DNA of 24,276 nt from Prasinococcaceae sp. CCMP 1430. Taxonomy: Eukaryota > Prasinodermophyta > Palmophyllophyceae > Prasinococcales > Prasinococcaceae. Positions 1-9,842 of this stretch are shown here, piece by piece (the stretch's first letter is position 1; each line of letters starts with the position of its first letter). Both the position numbers and the translations under genes were made by a program. The notes beneath the pieces were generated by a model that was not told where the DNA came from, ran no database searches, and saw nothing but the letters and a program-made list of their open reading frames with translations. Location of the stretch: positions 133,086 through 157,361 of the forward strand of contig RQSC01000001.1 in the NCBI GenBank assembly GCA_013416795.1, in the 5' to 3' direction.

Positions 1-2126
1 CGGCAGCGCGCCGCGGACGGAGGCGGGGAGGCGGGGGAGCGCTTCGCGTTCGAGGGCGTGGCGCGCGCGTACGGTGCCGAGGGCGCCGCCGCGCTGCGCC
101 GCGCACGCGTCGCCGTCGTGGGCGTTGGTGGCGTGGGCTCGTGGGCCGCTGAGGCGCTCGCCCGCACGGGCGTGGGCTCCATCACGCTCGTCGACCTCGA
201 CGAGGTGTGCGTGTCCAACGTCAACCGCCAGGCGTACGCACTCACCTCGACGGTGGGCAGGCCCAAGGTGGACGTGGCCGCGCAGCGCATTGCCGACATT
301 AACGCCGAGTGCGACGTGCGGTGCGTGCACGACTTCGTGAGCGTTGAGAACGTGAGCGAGCTGCTCGCGCCGCCTCTCGACTGTGTGGTGGACTGCGTCG
401 ACGACTTCCGCGTCAAGGCGGCCATCGTCGCGCACTGCCGTCGCGTGGGCGTGCGCGTGGTCACCACCGGCGGCGCGGCAGGCGCCGACAACGCCGCGGC
501 GGTGCGCACGGACGACCTCGCGCGCGCGCAGCAGAACCCGCTGCTCGCCAAGACGCGCAAGGAGCTTCGCGCGCGCTACCGGTTCCCTGCGGCGCGCGGC
601 GGTGGCAAGACGCCCAAGAAGTGGGGCGTGCCCGCCGTATATCCGCCGCAGGACGCGAACTCCGTCGCCACCGCGCACAAGGGCGGGCGGGCGGGCGGCG
701 GGCGCATGTCCTGCGACGCGCTCGGGGGCTCGTTGTGCTTCGTCACTGGCGCACAGGGATTCGTCGCCGCTGGCGAGGCCGTCAACGCCATCGTGAGCGG
801 GGCGGCGCAGGCGCGCGGCGTGGAGCGCGGGTCGGAGGCGGCGCCGGCGGCCGCAGGGGAGGCAAGCGCCAGGCGCGAGGCCGCGCCCGGCGCGCAGCCG
901 GCGACTGAGGAATTGCGACTCGCGCGGCAGGGACAGCAGGGAGCTGGCGGCATGGACCCTTCCGGAACTGCGCAGGGCGCTCGCGTGCAGGCGGAGGCGG
1001 AGGTCTCGGATCTGCGCGCGGACCCGGCGCTGGTGGCGGCGTCGTACGACGCGCACTGCCACGCGCACCTCGACGACACTCACGAGGGCGTGGCGGCAAT
1101 GGAGTCGCTGTTCGAGAGGGTGTCTGGCGTCGCGCTGATGTCCACTGGCGAGGGCGACTGGGACAGGATACAGGCCGCCGCGGCGAAGGCGCGCGCGGGC
1201 GGGAGTGCGGGCAGCGTGCGATGCCTGCTCGGTGTACACCCGTGGTTTGCCCACAGGTACGCCGGGGAGGGCGACGGCTGGCTCGAGGACCTGCGCGCTC
1301 GCTTAGTGGGAACGCCTGGTGCGTGCATCGGCGAGATCGGCCTCGACAAGCAGTGGGTGACCCCTGACACAGGGCGCGTAGAGTACGACGCTCAGCTCGA
1401 GGTCTTCAAGGCGCAGCTCGAGCTCGCCGCGGAGCTTCGCCTTCCGGTGAGCGTGCACTGCGTGCGGGCGCAGGGAGACCTGCAGGCGATACTGTCGGCG
1501 GCAAAAGCATTGCCGCCGACCATCTACCTGCACGCGTTCGGTGGGGCGGTGGGCACCGTCCAGCAGCTCTGCAAGTCGAAGAAGTTCGGCGACAGGTGCG
1601 CGCGCGCGCGCGCGCGCGCGCGCACTGAGGCGGCACGTTGCGCGCGCGTTGTGCGCTGCTCGTCTGACGGCGCCTGCGCGATGCGATGCCAGGCTGTACT
1701 TTGGTTTCGCGCACTGCGTCAACATGCGCTCGAAGAAGACGCCGGCTGTGATCGCCGCTGTGCCACCCGACAGGCTGCTGCTCGAGAGCGACCGCGGCTC
1801 GGCGGCGGAAAAGACCGCGTGCGGCGACGCCGAGGTCGATGCGGAGCTCGATGCCATGCTCAGGGTATACGCCGAGGTGAGGCGCGCACAGCGGCGCCCG
1901 TAGCTGCTGCGGCACGTGCAACGCAACGCACCGCACGCAATGCGCTGACCTCTTTCTGTTTGTTTGTGCCCGCGCACCGTGCGCGCCCGCCGCCCCCCGT
2001 TGCGCGCAGGCCACGGGAACGCAGCCCGAGGAGGTCGCGCGGCGGACAGCCGCCAACGCCGTGAGCATGTACGCCCCGGCGGACGAGGCCGACGCGACGC
2101 TCGGGCGAGCGCACGCGGCAGCGTAG
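1..2126 (+). CDS. TcdA-like tRNA t6A dehydratase (E1 fold) fused to TatD-like metal-dependent hydrolase; 5' partial
   Basis: Exons read as <1-1595, 1693-1876 and 2010-2126. The first exon is open from base 1, so the start lies upstream. The N-terminal half matches the TcdA/CsdL branch of E1-like enzymes, which cyclise t6A37 in tRNA using ATP: a GVGGVGSWAAEALARTG nucleotide loop near 118-171, then VDLDEV and an NVNRQ motif, and a KKWGVPAVY segment near 616-640. After a linker of about 90 low-complexity residues, a TatD-type hydrolase follows: HCHAHL metal site near 1051, GEIGLDKQW near 1330, VHC near 1453, YLHAFGG near 1525 and, after intron 1, the LLLESDRG terminal Asp motif near 1781. Intron 1 (97 nt) is mostly a CG repeat. 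Intron 2 (133 nt) restores a normal TatD C-terminus (EEVARRTAANA). Both domains keep key residues. The fusion is inferred from one uninterrupted frame; ATG 952 could start a separate TatD gene, but there is no stop before it. Confidence 0.85.
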
Positions 2127-2591
2127 CGCGACGCAAGCTCGTAACCACTCGCATCGCTCGGAGACTCTCTCTCGTACGCGCACAATGACAGCACTGCGCT
2201 TCCGCGCCCCACCGTCCCGCTCCTTTTCCCCCACCCCCACCCCCACCCACGCCGCTCCCTGGCCCACCCACTGCCGCTTTCGGCACACGCGAGCGCGCCG
2301 CCGGCTCCTTGGCGACGGCCCTCGCCTCGCATTCTCCCCCCCGGCGCCCGCCGTGTGGGCGGCCTCGTCGATGGCGTCCTCTCAGCCTGTGCTGCCCGCC
2401 AGACACCGGACACACACACACACGCGTGCGTGTACAGTGTACTGTACTGCACGCATTCATTTTGATATATATAGGGTACATTCGTCGATCAGGGTTCATG
2501 TTTGATATGGGTTTGCTTGTCGCAACATAGTTGCGGTACAGGTAGCAAAGAGTTTCGACATTTTCCGGCAGCGCCAACACAAGCACCACGT
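2127..2591. other. intergenic region between the TcdA-TatD gene and the BAR/NPF gene
   Basis: No coding region is supported here. The stretch holds the 3' end of the upstream gene, a C-rich tract near 2230-2250, a short CA repeat near 2410-2425 and an AT-richer segment from about 2440 to 2530 that probably contains the promoter of the downstream gene. Reading frames in this interval are arginine/proline-rich shadows. Confidence 0.6.
2466..2473 (+). promoter_or_regulatory. TATA-like box upstream of the BAR/NPF gene
   Basis: The octamer TATATATA stands out in GC-rich surroundings, about 120 nt before the likely ATG at 2592. Position and composition fit a core promoter. The motif reads the same on both strands, and only its location upstream of a plus-strand gene suggests direction. 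Confidence 0.35.
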
Positions 2592-4409
2592 ATGACACTC
2601 GCTGACAATGTGACCATCCGCAGGCTGTTGGCGGGGAGGTGCCGAGGGGCCCACACCGAGCGCGCCGTGCGCCCGCCCGCTCCGCCCGCACACCTCGCGC
2701 GCCCCGTCGCGCGCAGGCGCGTCCCCCTCCCCTATTACTCTGAGCTCGAGCAGACGTGCCAGTCCATCCTCGGCCTGCTCAACGACCACCTCGTCCGCGG
2801 CGGCGGCGCGGCGGCGATGTCGAAGCATCGCATCAGGCTGCGCGTGCAGAATGCGGTGGCGGGCGGCGTCGACGCGCTGCACGACGCGCCGCCCTTTGAG
2901 ACCAACCGCGCGGCGGCGGAGGAGCTCTTCGCGCTGTGCGCGGCGCTGGAGGCGGACGCAGGCAGGGCGCAGGCGGCAGCCACCAAGGCGGCCGAGGCGC
3001 TCGCCAGGCTCGCCAGCACCGCCACGGCGGTGGACGACGCACTCGGCTCGTTGGTGCTGTGCCCTGACAGCAACGTCGCCAGCGGCGGGCCCGCAGGGAG
3101 CCCTGCCGCTGGTGCTGGCGCCGGCGCAGGCGGCGGCGCCTCCGCGGCGTCGCCGGGCAAATTCTGCTGCGGAGAGGGCGCGCTGGGAGTCAAGGAGGGT
3201 GGCAGCTCCCCCGCGACGCCTCAGGTGTCCTCGCACGCAGGAGAGAGCGCTACACGGAGCACGACGGGCGTGCTGCACTCGCTGGCGTCCGAGCTGGCGA
3301 GCTACGCGGAAGATCTGGCTGTGTGCGTGGTCGACCCGTGCGCAGCGGCGAAACTCGATCAGCAGTCAATCCGCGCGCTTCACGCCGCATTCACCGACCG
3401 CAAGCTGGACGTGACGCACTACGAGACCAAGGTGGTCGGCCTCACTGCGACGCGAGACGAGCTGGTGAACAACCCGGACCCGAAGATTGCCGTTGGATCA
3501 AAGGCCGCTGCGGCGAAAGAGAAGCTCGCCGCGAACGAGCAGAAACTGGCCGCCGCCCGCGCAGCGCTGCAGGTCGCCGAGGCGGAGGCGATGGACGCCA
3601 CGGAATCGGCTGCCTCCGGCGTACCCAAGGGCCTCGCGGCCTGCGTGGGCGCCATGCTCGCGCGCCAGGCGCAGCTGGGCGCGCGCGTTGCCAACGCGGC
3701 CGGGGCGCTGGTGGAGCAGGGCGCGTGGCAGCTGCAGAAGATCGCAGCGGCGGTGCATGCGGGCCCCGCCCAGCCGGCCGCGCAGCGTATCTTGGAGGTT
3801 CTGGACGAGCAGCAGGAGGATGAAGCTCGCCGCGCCATGGCGCAATCCAAGGCCATGCGCGAGGCCCTTGGTAGCCCCGCCGCCGGTGGAGGCGCCCAAG
3901 AGTTGGTCGCCGCCGCCGAAGCGCGCGCCGACGATGCCGAAAAGCGTGCTGAGGATTTGCGGTCGCGCGTCGAGGCGCTGACGCTCCAGCTCGCCGACGC
4001 ACACGCTGTGGGGGCGGGGAAGGCGGTAGCGGGTTCCGTCCACTCGATGCGCAGCGGGGGCGGCGACGGGAGCGCTACGGGCAGTGTGATCGAGTGGCCT
4101 GGTCCGCAGCAGCCGGCACCGAACCCCTTTGAGGCGCGCGACGTGGCGGCGTCCAGCCCCGGGTCTGAGGGCTCGCCGCCGCAGGCGCAGCCGCAGCCGC
4201 AGGCCAGTAGTCCGTCCTACGCAGAGGAGAGGCCCGCCTCCTCGTTACACGCGGCGCAAGAGATCGAGCCTGCGCCGCGCAACGACGGCGATGATGCCAA
4301 CCCTTTCAGTGAGCCCCAGCAGGACGACGCCAATCCCTTCGCAGACGACAGCAACCCGTTTGCGGCCGGCGTGGACGAGCAGGAGTGGAGAGGGCCGAAG
4401 TCTTTCTGA
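2592..4409 (+). CDS. BAR-like coiled-coil protein with four C-terminal NPF motifs (putative endocytic adaptor)
   Basis: ATG 2592 is chosen as the first in-frame ATG near the conserved part. A likely 78-nt intron (2639-2716, GAG|gtgccg to gcgcag|GCG) is a multiple of three, so the frame is open with or without it. The protein is about 580-606 residues. The central part is alpha-helical and Ala/Glu/Lys-rich. The stretch near 3390-3600 (DRKLDVTHYE, then KEKLAANEQKLAAARAAL) resembles the central helix of BAR domains, which dimerise and bend membranes. A second coiled coil lies near 3900-4000. The tail is acidic and disordered, with four NPF tripeptides near 4125, 4300, 4336 and 4357, the classic ligand of EH domains in endocytic proteins. 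NPF motifs are seen directly; BAR membership is inferred from pattern; the endocytic role is inferred. No orthologue name is recognised. Confidence 0.7.
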   Translation: MTLADNVTIRRLLAGRCRGAHTERAVRPPAPPAHLARPVARRRVPLPYYSELEQTCQSILGLLNDHLVRGGGAAAMSKHRIRLRVQNAVAGGVDALHDAPPFETNRAAAEELFALCAALEADAGRAQAAATKAAEALARLASTATAVDDALGSLVLCPDSNVASGGPAGSPAAGAGAGAGGGASAASPGKFCCGEGALGVKEGGSSPATPQVSSHAGESATRSTTGVLHSLASELASYAEDLAVCVVDPCAAAKLDQQSIRALHAAFTDRKLDVTHYETKVVGLTATRDELVNNPDPKIAVGSKAAAAKEKLAANEQKLAAARAALQVAEAEAMDATESAASGVPKGLAACVGAMLARQAQLGARVANAAGALVEQGAWQLQKIAAAVHAGPAQPAAQRILEVLDEQQEDEARRAMAQSKAMREALGSPAAGGGAQELVAAAEARADDAEKRAEDLRSRVEALTLQLADAHAVGAGKAVAGSVHSMRSGGGDGSATGSVIEWPGPQQPAPNPFEARDVAASSPGSEGSPPQAQPQPQASSPSYAEERPASSLHAAQEIEPAPRNDGDDANPFSEPQQDDANPFADDSNPFAAGVDEQEWRGPKSF

Positions 4410-4809
4410 GCCAAAAGCAGATCAGAGACGTCGTTTGCATTCGTTGCCCAGCAACAGCACTGCTCTAGTGCGTGCCAACGTTTGGCGAGTCGCGGCGGCG
4501 GATCTCCCTTTTAGGATGGGTCGTGACCGGCACTGAACTGAAAAAGTTTTCTCTCTCTACACGTCTGTGCGTACACAGATGAGGCCGGAAGTGTCCGGGG
4601 GTAGTGGCTAGTGGCAGTGGTACGGTGGTACGCAATAGTAGCTAGCATTTTCCTCTAGACACGCCCGGCCGCGTCGCAACCCAGTCTCTTGCCTGTCCCT
4701 CGTTCCATCCATGGCGCGAAGGGCGTGTGGCGCTGAGCGGGCGATACGCCCCGCCCGCTCGGCTGCCTGCCCTCCGCCTGCCCTCTCCAACACTGCGCCC
4801 TTGCGTCGA
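4410..4809. other. tail-to-tail intergenic region
   Basis: This lies between the stop of the plus-strand BAR/NPF gene and the stop of the minus-strand copper-type gene, so it should hold both 3' ends. Composition is lower in GC than the flanking exons. I see no coding potential, repeats or RNA gene; the short arginine-rich frames on both strands look like chance openings. Confidence 0.6.
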
Positions 4810-6965
4810 TCAAGGCGACTTCACGACCTGTGCGTCGAGCACGCCATCCGCATCGCAGTACTTGGGAGCCTGCGGGTGGTGCGTGTCGAGCCACATCTGC
4901 ATCTGCTGGATCTGGTGACTCTGCGTGACGATGATCTCACGCAACAAGTTCTCCACGTTCAAGGCCTCGCTGTCCCATCCGGCGGCGACCTGACCGAACT
5001 GCGGGGCCGGGGCGCGCGCGAATGCAGCAGTCACACGGCGAAGCGAGTGGATGGGGGCGTCGCACACCGCTCGCGTGCATTAGCATCACCGCGCAGAGGC
5101 ATCGGGCGCGCGGGCGACGCGGAAAGAAACGCTAATAGGCACCATGCGGGGCGATGTGACCAGGGAGCTTGAGGGAGGGCGAAGGGCGTCGCGCTGCGCA
5201 CCTTGAGCGCGATCTTGCTCATCTCGATGGCGTTCAGGTGGTGTGGTATCATCTGGTGCATGAAGAGGGTCAGGGTGTTGTCGGTCTCCTCGACGCGCAT
5301 CTCGTAGTTCATCTTGCAGCCTATGGCCTGCATGCAGTTGCTGAAGATGTCGTCTTGGGGGTCGCACAGGAACTTCTGGTCGGGACAAAACTCGTCGGCG
5401 CGGTAGTGGAAGTCCGAGATGTTGCCGGTTCCGCACGCCTGGTCGAAGTCGCTCTGGGGCGGCCCGTAGTACTCCGCGGGGTCCCAGGGCTCCGTCAGCT
5501 CGTTGGCGAACGGGGGCGGATCGGCGACGTTGATGGCGCCGGTCATGCCCGAGTGGACGTGGCAGTAGTAGAAAAGCTGTTTCGTGAGCGAGCCCAGCGG
5601 AATGGTCAGCTTGGTCGAATACTGGTTCTTCTCCCACTCCTCGAAGGGTTGCTTGAACGAAGGTACGTAGTTGTCCAGCCGGCTGATGATGTCGTTGGCC
5701 ACGGTTTCGAGGGTCTGGCACACGCCGTTGACGCAGTGCAGCGGCACCTGCACGATGCCCACCCCCGGGTCGCACATCCATTCCGAGGCCGTGCAATCGG
5801 CGGCCGCCTTGGGAGCGCAGGGGTCGCTCGCGTTGGTGCCGGCAGCGCTGGAATGCTGCTCGCCGCCGGCGCCATGAGCGCCGCCGGTTGCGTCCCCGCC
5901 GTGCATGCTGTGGTCCTGCTGCAGGCGGCGCCTGTGCCCGAACGTGGCGAAGTCATCGTTGTGGTCGTGGGTGTGGTCCTGTGCGTCGGCGGACGCCTCC
6001 TGCTGCTGCTGCGGGCCGCCAAGCGCCGCGCACGCGGCCGGGTCCTTCACGGACGAGCCGTGGGTGTGGTGCGCGTGGCCGGACGCCCCAGGCACCGTGA
6101 GCTCGGGGGCGCCGATGTACGCAGCGTCGGGATAATAACCGAAGGCCAGCGGATGCATCCAGTTGTTGGGCGCGCTCTGCACGAACTCGTACTCGACGCC
6201 GCGCACCATCACGAGCGCGGGGCTCACGCCCTCGCAGCCGATCACGCGATAGGCGCCCGACATGGACGTCGTTCGCGCGAAGTCCACGTCGAACCAGAAT
6301 CGGTTGTTGCTGTCGGCGTTGCACGGCAGGCCCGTGTTGGACGGCGGCTCTTCCGCATCCGCGCTCGCGGCCTGCTCCGCCGTGCTCGCCGCGGAGGAGT
6401 GGCCCGCTCCGGAGGCGCCGTGCTGCTGCTCGTGCACCATCGGAGCGGGCTTTGGCGCCTGCGCGGAGTGCGTCATGTCGCCGTGGTCCATCGTCGCGCC
6501 GTGGTCCATCGTCCCCGGCTCCGTCATGTCGCCGTGGTCCATCATCGCGCCGTGGTCCATCGTTCCATTCCCCTCCTCCTTCGTCTCCGGCTCGTTCATG
6601 TCGCCGTGGTCCATCATCGCGCCGTGGTCCATCGTCCCATTCTCCTCCTCCTTCGTCTCCGGCTCGTTCATGCTGCCGTGGTCCATCATCGCGCCGTGGT
6701 CCATCGTCCCATTCTCCTCCTCCTTCGTCTCCGGCTCGTTCATGCTGCCGTGGTCCATCATCGCGCCGTGGTCCATCGTCCCATTCTCCTCCTCCTTCAT
6801 CTCCGGTTCTTTCATCTCACCTTGGTCCATCATCGCGCCGTGGTCCATCCCCCCGTGGTCCATCTCCGTTCCTGGAGCCATCGACTCGGCGGAGGTGCGC
6901 ACGGCCGCGCCGAGCACCAGCAGTACAGCGGCGCAGCTCGCCGCGCGGCGCATGCCCGCGGCCAT
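4810..6965 (-). CDS. secreted Met/His-rich copper-type protein: MDHG repeats, cupredoxin-like module, DUF305 domain
   Basis: Two exons, 6965-5202 and 4998-4810, with an intron of 203 nt (acceptor after cccgcag; a second in-frame AG nine bases further on is possible). The product is about 650 residues. Residues 1-26 form a signal peptide ending at TSA. Residues 35-164 are Met/Asp/His/Gly repeats in 24-residue units. Residues 223-295 and 450-482 look like the two ends of a cupredoxin: a VMVRGVEYEF strand, a His in MHPLAF, and the YYCHVHSGM motif giving Cys-His-Met ligands of a type 1 copper site. A His-rich insert (HTHDHND) separates them. Residues 555-588 plus exon 2 form a DUF305 domain with MHQMIPHHLNAIEMSK and a closing QIQQMQMWL helix, as in the cyanobacterial copper protein CopM. 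A role in extracellular or periplasm-like copper binding is inferred. The ATG at 6953 is an alternative start. Confidence 0.82.
6474..6863 (-). repeat. coding tandem repeat, 72-bp unit encoding MDHG-type metal-binding repeats
   Basis: Four full 24-residue units followed by a shortened 17-residue unit and a tail. Each unit has the pattern MDHGAMMDHG, then an acidic NEPETKEEE-like linker, then NGT. Nearly every unit therefore carries several Met/His copper-type ligands and one N-G-T glycosylation sequon. The DNA units are almost identical, which suggests recent expansion by replication slippage or unequal exchange. Confidence 0.9.
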
Positions 6966-8715
6966 TGCCGTCGCCCCGCCCCTCCCCTCCCTCGCCGCCA
7001 GTGGTCCGCCGCCGGCGCTCGCCCCTCGGGCGCTCACGAACGGGCCGCGCCCGCTGACTTTTTCGCCCTTTTTTTTCGACGGACGGCGCAGATACCGATC
7101 GCCGCGTCGCTCGCTGCGCGCCGCCGCCGCGCTCGTGCGGCGCTCGATCGCCGCCAAGGAGGCGTTCCTCGTGCAGCGCGCGCTGCGCGCGACCGCCGCG
7201 GCGAGGCGCAAGGGGCTGCTCAAGGAGGACGAGGTGGGGGCGTTCGCGGGGAAGGCCATCGGCGACGGATCGCCGCTGAAGGCCTCGCTCGACGCCGCGC
7301 TGCCGCAGGTGAGCGCCGCGGCGCTCCCCGCGTGCCCCCGTTGGCGCGCACGCGCTTGCGCGCGCGAATAGATCCTGCCGCGAAAGATCTCCGCTCGCGC
7401 GCGCCAGCGCAGCCGGCCGCGCGACCGCCCGTGCCCTTCGCCGTGGCCGTGCCCTAGCCCATGCCTGCGCCCGTACCCACCCCTGCCAGCATGCAGCGCT
7501 CGTGAGATCTGACGGAGCGCGCGCCACCAGGGGGATGCGTCCATGGGCGAGGATGGCGGTGAGGCCGCCGAGGCCGCCGAGCCCGCCGAGGCGCTGCCCG
7601 AGGTCGACGCGTACGTCGCGCTGTGCGGCGTGACCGCGCTGATCGACGCGGGCAAGGTCGAGCAGGCGCGCTCGCTGGTGACGGACGTGGTGCAGTGGCT
7701 GCAATCATCGGTGAATCGGCGCACGATGGACGTGCTCGCTTCCCGCCTGTACTTCTACTACAGCCTCGCGCACGAGAAGCTGGGCCGCCTCGCTGAGATC
7801 CGGCCGACGCTGCTCGCGTTGCATCGCTCCGCCGCGGTGCGGCACGACGAGTCGGGCCAGGAGATGCTGGTCAACCTGCTGCTGCGCAACTACCTGCACT
7901 ACTCGCTCTACGACCAAGCGGAGAAGCTGCGCGCGCAGGTGGAGCAGGGGAGCGGCGGCCAGGGCAGCAACCAGCAGCTCTGTCGCTACATGTTCTACAT
8001 GGGGCGCGTGCGCGCGGTCGCGCTCGAGTACTCCGAGGCGAAGGAGTGCCTACAGCAGGCGCTGCGCAAGGCGCCGCAGGCAGGCGCGCTCGGCTTCCGC
8101 GCGGCATGCAATAAGTGGCTGGTGGTGGTGCAGCTGCTGCTGGGCGAGGTGCCCGAGCGCTCCGTCTTCCGCCAGGAGGGGCTGCAGGCGGCGCTCGAGC
8201 CCTACTACCGCCTGGCGTTCGCCGTGCGCCAGGGCGACGTGCAGGAGTTCGAGGCCGCCGCGGCGGCCAACGTGCGCGTCTTCCAGCGCGATCGCGTGCA
8301 CAACCTCATCGTGCGACTGCACCGCACCGTGCTGCGCACGGGCCTGCGCAACCTCAGCCTGGCGTACTCGCGCATCTCCATTGCGGACGCCGCGGCCAAG
8401 CTTGGCCTCTCCGACGCCGACGCGGAAGACGCCGAGTTCATTGTCGCAAAGGTGATCCGCGACGGCGGCATCGACGCGCGCATCGATCGCGCGACGGGCA
8501 CGATTATCAGCAGCGAAACGGCGGGCGTGTACGACACCGCCGAGCCCCAGGCGGCTTTCCACAGCCGCATCGCCTTCTGCCTCAACCTCCACAACGACGC
8601 AGTCAAGGCGATGCGCTATCCGCCCGACGCCTACAAGGCAAAGCTCAAGGAGCTCGAGAGCCGCAATATGCTCGACATGAGCGAGCTCGAGGACGAGCTC
8701 GACGACGATTTCTGA
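6952..8715 (+). CDS. RPN3: 26S proteasome regulatory subunit RPN3 (PSMD3), PCI-domain lid subunit
   Basis: RPN3 is a structural subunit of the 19S lid. Exon 2 (7531-8715) matches the family along its length: DVLASRLYFYYSLAHEKLG, EIRPTLLALHR, LLLRNYLHYSLYDQAEKLR, the PCI-region helix VLRTGLRNLSLAYSRIS and the acidic DDDF C-terminus typical of RPN3. The exon ending at 7308 encodes the expected upstream helices (AAALVRRSIAAKEAFLVQRALRA is the start of that region, from about 7125), joined in phase by a 222-nt intron (7309-7530). The start is unsettled. There is no ATG on this strand between 6966 and 7150; the nearest in-frame ATG is 6952, which overlaps the 5' end of the divergent copper gene by 14 nt and would give about 513 residues. 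A pyrimidine tract plus gcgcag at about 7064-7091 could instead be an intron end preceded by an unseen exon. Confidence 0.88.
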
Positions 8716-9275
8716 GTGGCGGTTCGGCGCGTGATGCCAGCCCGGCGGTGTGGTGTGGCCGCCGCGCGGCGCCGACGCTGCCCAGCAGGTAATTGTCACG
8801 TTCGAAACAGACGCCCGTGCGCCGTCGGAGGGGCGGCCGACGCACTTGTGGCCGAGCAGCCATGGAGCGCGCCCACAGCAGCGCAGCACGCGCTCCCTCT
8901 CTCTCTCTCTCACACTGCGCGCTCGCACCCGCTGCAGAAATTTGGTGCGGATTTCAGACGTGTCCGGCGCGCCACATGCGCCGCGCGCGCCGCGCGCGCC
9001 GGGGACTACCCGCGCGGCGGCGCTGCGCCGACCGCCCTGCTCACGCACGCTCGTGTGCGAAGTCCCCCTTCCCCCCCCCCCGCTCTGTCCCTCCCTCCAT
9101 TCGCGCGCGCCCTTGCCGCGCGCTCTAGCGTTCGCGCGGGACGCGCAACCGGCGCTGCGCGGGGTGGCACAGGCGCCTGGTGGCGCTGCGTGGGCGACTT
9201 CCCTCTTCCCCCGTGCCCCTACACGCACGCCCCAACCTGCACACCTTGTGACGCGCTTGTAGTGCCGGCGGGAGG
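8716..9275. other. intergenic region downstream of RPN3
   Basis: Between two plus-strand genes. It contains a CT dinucleotide run at about 8897-8911, a CG-rich alternating stretch near 8975-9000 and a C homopolymer near 9070. It should include the RPN3 3' end and the promoter of the next gene. I see no convincing exon or RNA gene. Confidence 0.55.
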
Positions 9276-9842
9276 ATGATGCGCGGCGCAGCGAGCGGCG
9301 CGGCGGCGCGGGTCGGAGGCCTGGCGCGGCGGCGGGGGCTGAGCGACGGCAGCGGCGGTGGCTCACGCACAGGTGCAGGGGGCGGGTGGGACCGCAGCAA
9401 CCTCGACCACACCCTTTTCTTCTTCGCGCGCCTGCCACGCGAGCAACACACGAGGGCCATGTGGTTCGAGGAGGCAGTGCTGTGGGGTACGTGCTGCCAG
9501 CGCGCTCGGGCCGCCGATGCTGTGCGGCGCTCTATTCGCGGGTGCACAGCGCTGACGAGATTTGCCACGCCAACCGTCTCGGCACGAGCTCAAAAAGGAG
9601 TGTTTGCGGCGACCGGCTCGAGCGCCTCGCGGCTCGCGAAGCACGTGTGCTCCGACGCGTTTGGCCTGGAGGGATCGCTGCGAGACGGGCCGTGGTCCTA
9701 TCGCGGCGCGTATGCCATCACCACGCTCCCCCTGTACACAGCCATGCTCGTGGGTTTCGGCACCGCGGCGCGTCGAGGGGCCTTCTTCCGGCGGTTTGCG
9801 CACAAGATGTGGGCGCGCATGCTGCCCGGCGGTGCCGCGTAG
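9276..9842 (+). CDS. small putative mitochondrial membrane protein, family not recognised
   Basis: Two adjacent ATGs (9276 and 9279) start a 188-residue frame. The first 25 residues are Arg/Ala-rich with no acidic residue until about residue 24, as in a mitochondrial presequence. Near the C-terminus is a compact conserved-looking block: CSDAFGLEGSL, then GPWSYRGAYAITTLPLY, a single hydrophobic helix (about 9705-9765), then FFRRFAHKMWARM. This general shape (short presequence, one membrane span, basic tail) is common in accessory subunits of respiratory complexes, and a complex I plant-type accessory subunit is possible, but I cannot confirm it. A 63-nt segment with good splice signals (9487-9549, gtacgtg to gcacag) keeps the frame and may be an intron, which would shorten the protein by 21 residues. 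The gene ends tail-to-tail with the eIF4G gene, 265 nt away; that gap holds nothing I recognise. Confidence 0.6.
   Translation: MMRGAASGAAARVGGLARRRGLSDGSGGGSRTGAGGGWDRSNLDHTLFFFARLPREQHTRAMWFEEAVLWGTCCQRARAADAVRRSIRGCTALTRFATPTVSARAQKGVFAATGSSASRLAKHVCSDAFGLEGSLRDGPWSYRGAYAITTLPLYTAMLVGFGTAARRGAFFRRFAHKMWARMLPGGAA

Noticed and set aside
1303-2691. A 462-codon minus-strand open frame
   Set aside because: Covers TatD exons and introns in antisense and the next gene's promoter; composition is Arg/Ala/Gly noise.
6474-6863. Regular repeats considered as a CRISPR array
   Set aside because: The 72-bp units are contiguous, in frame and encode a coherent metal-binding protein segment; there are no spacers.
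5169-7457. A 762-codon plus-strand open frame with HRAVVH repeats
   Set aside because: It is the reverse complement of the copper-type gene and its repeats mirror the MDHG repeats.
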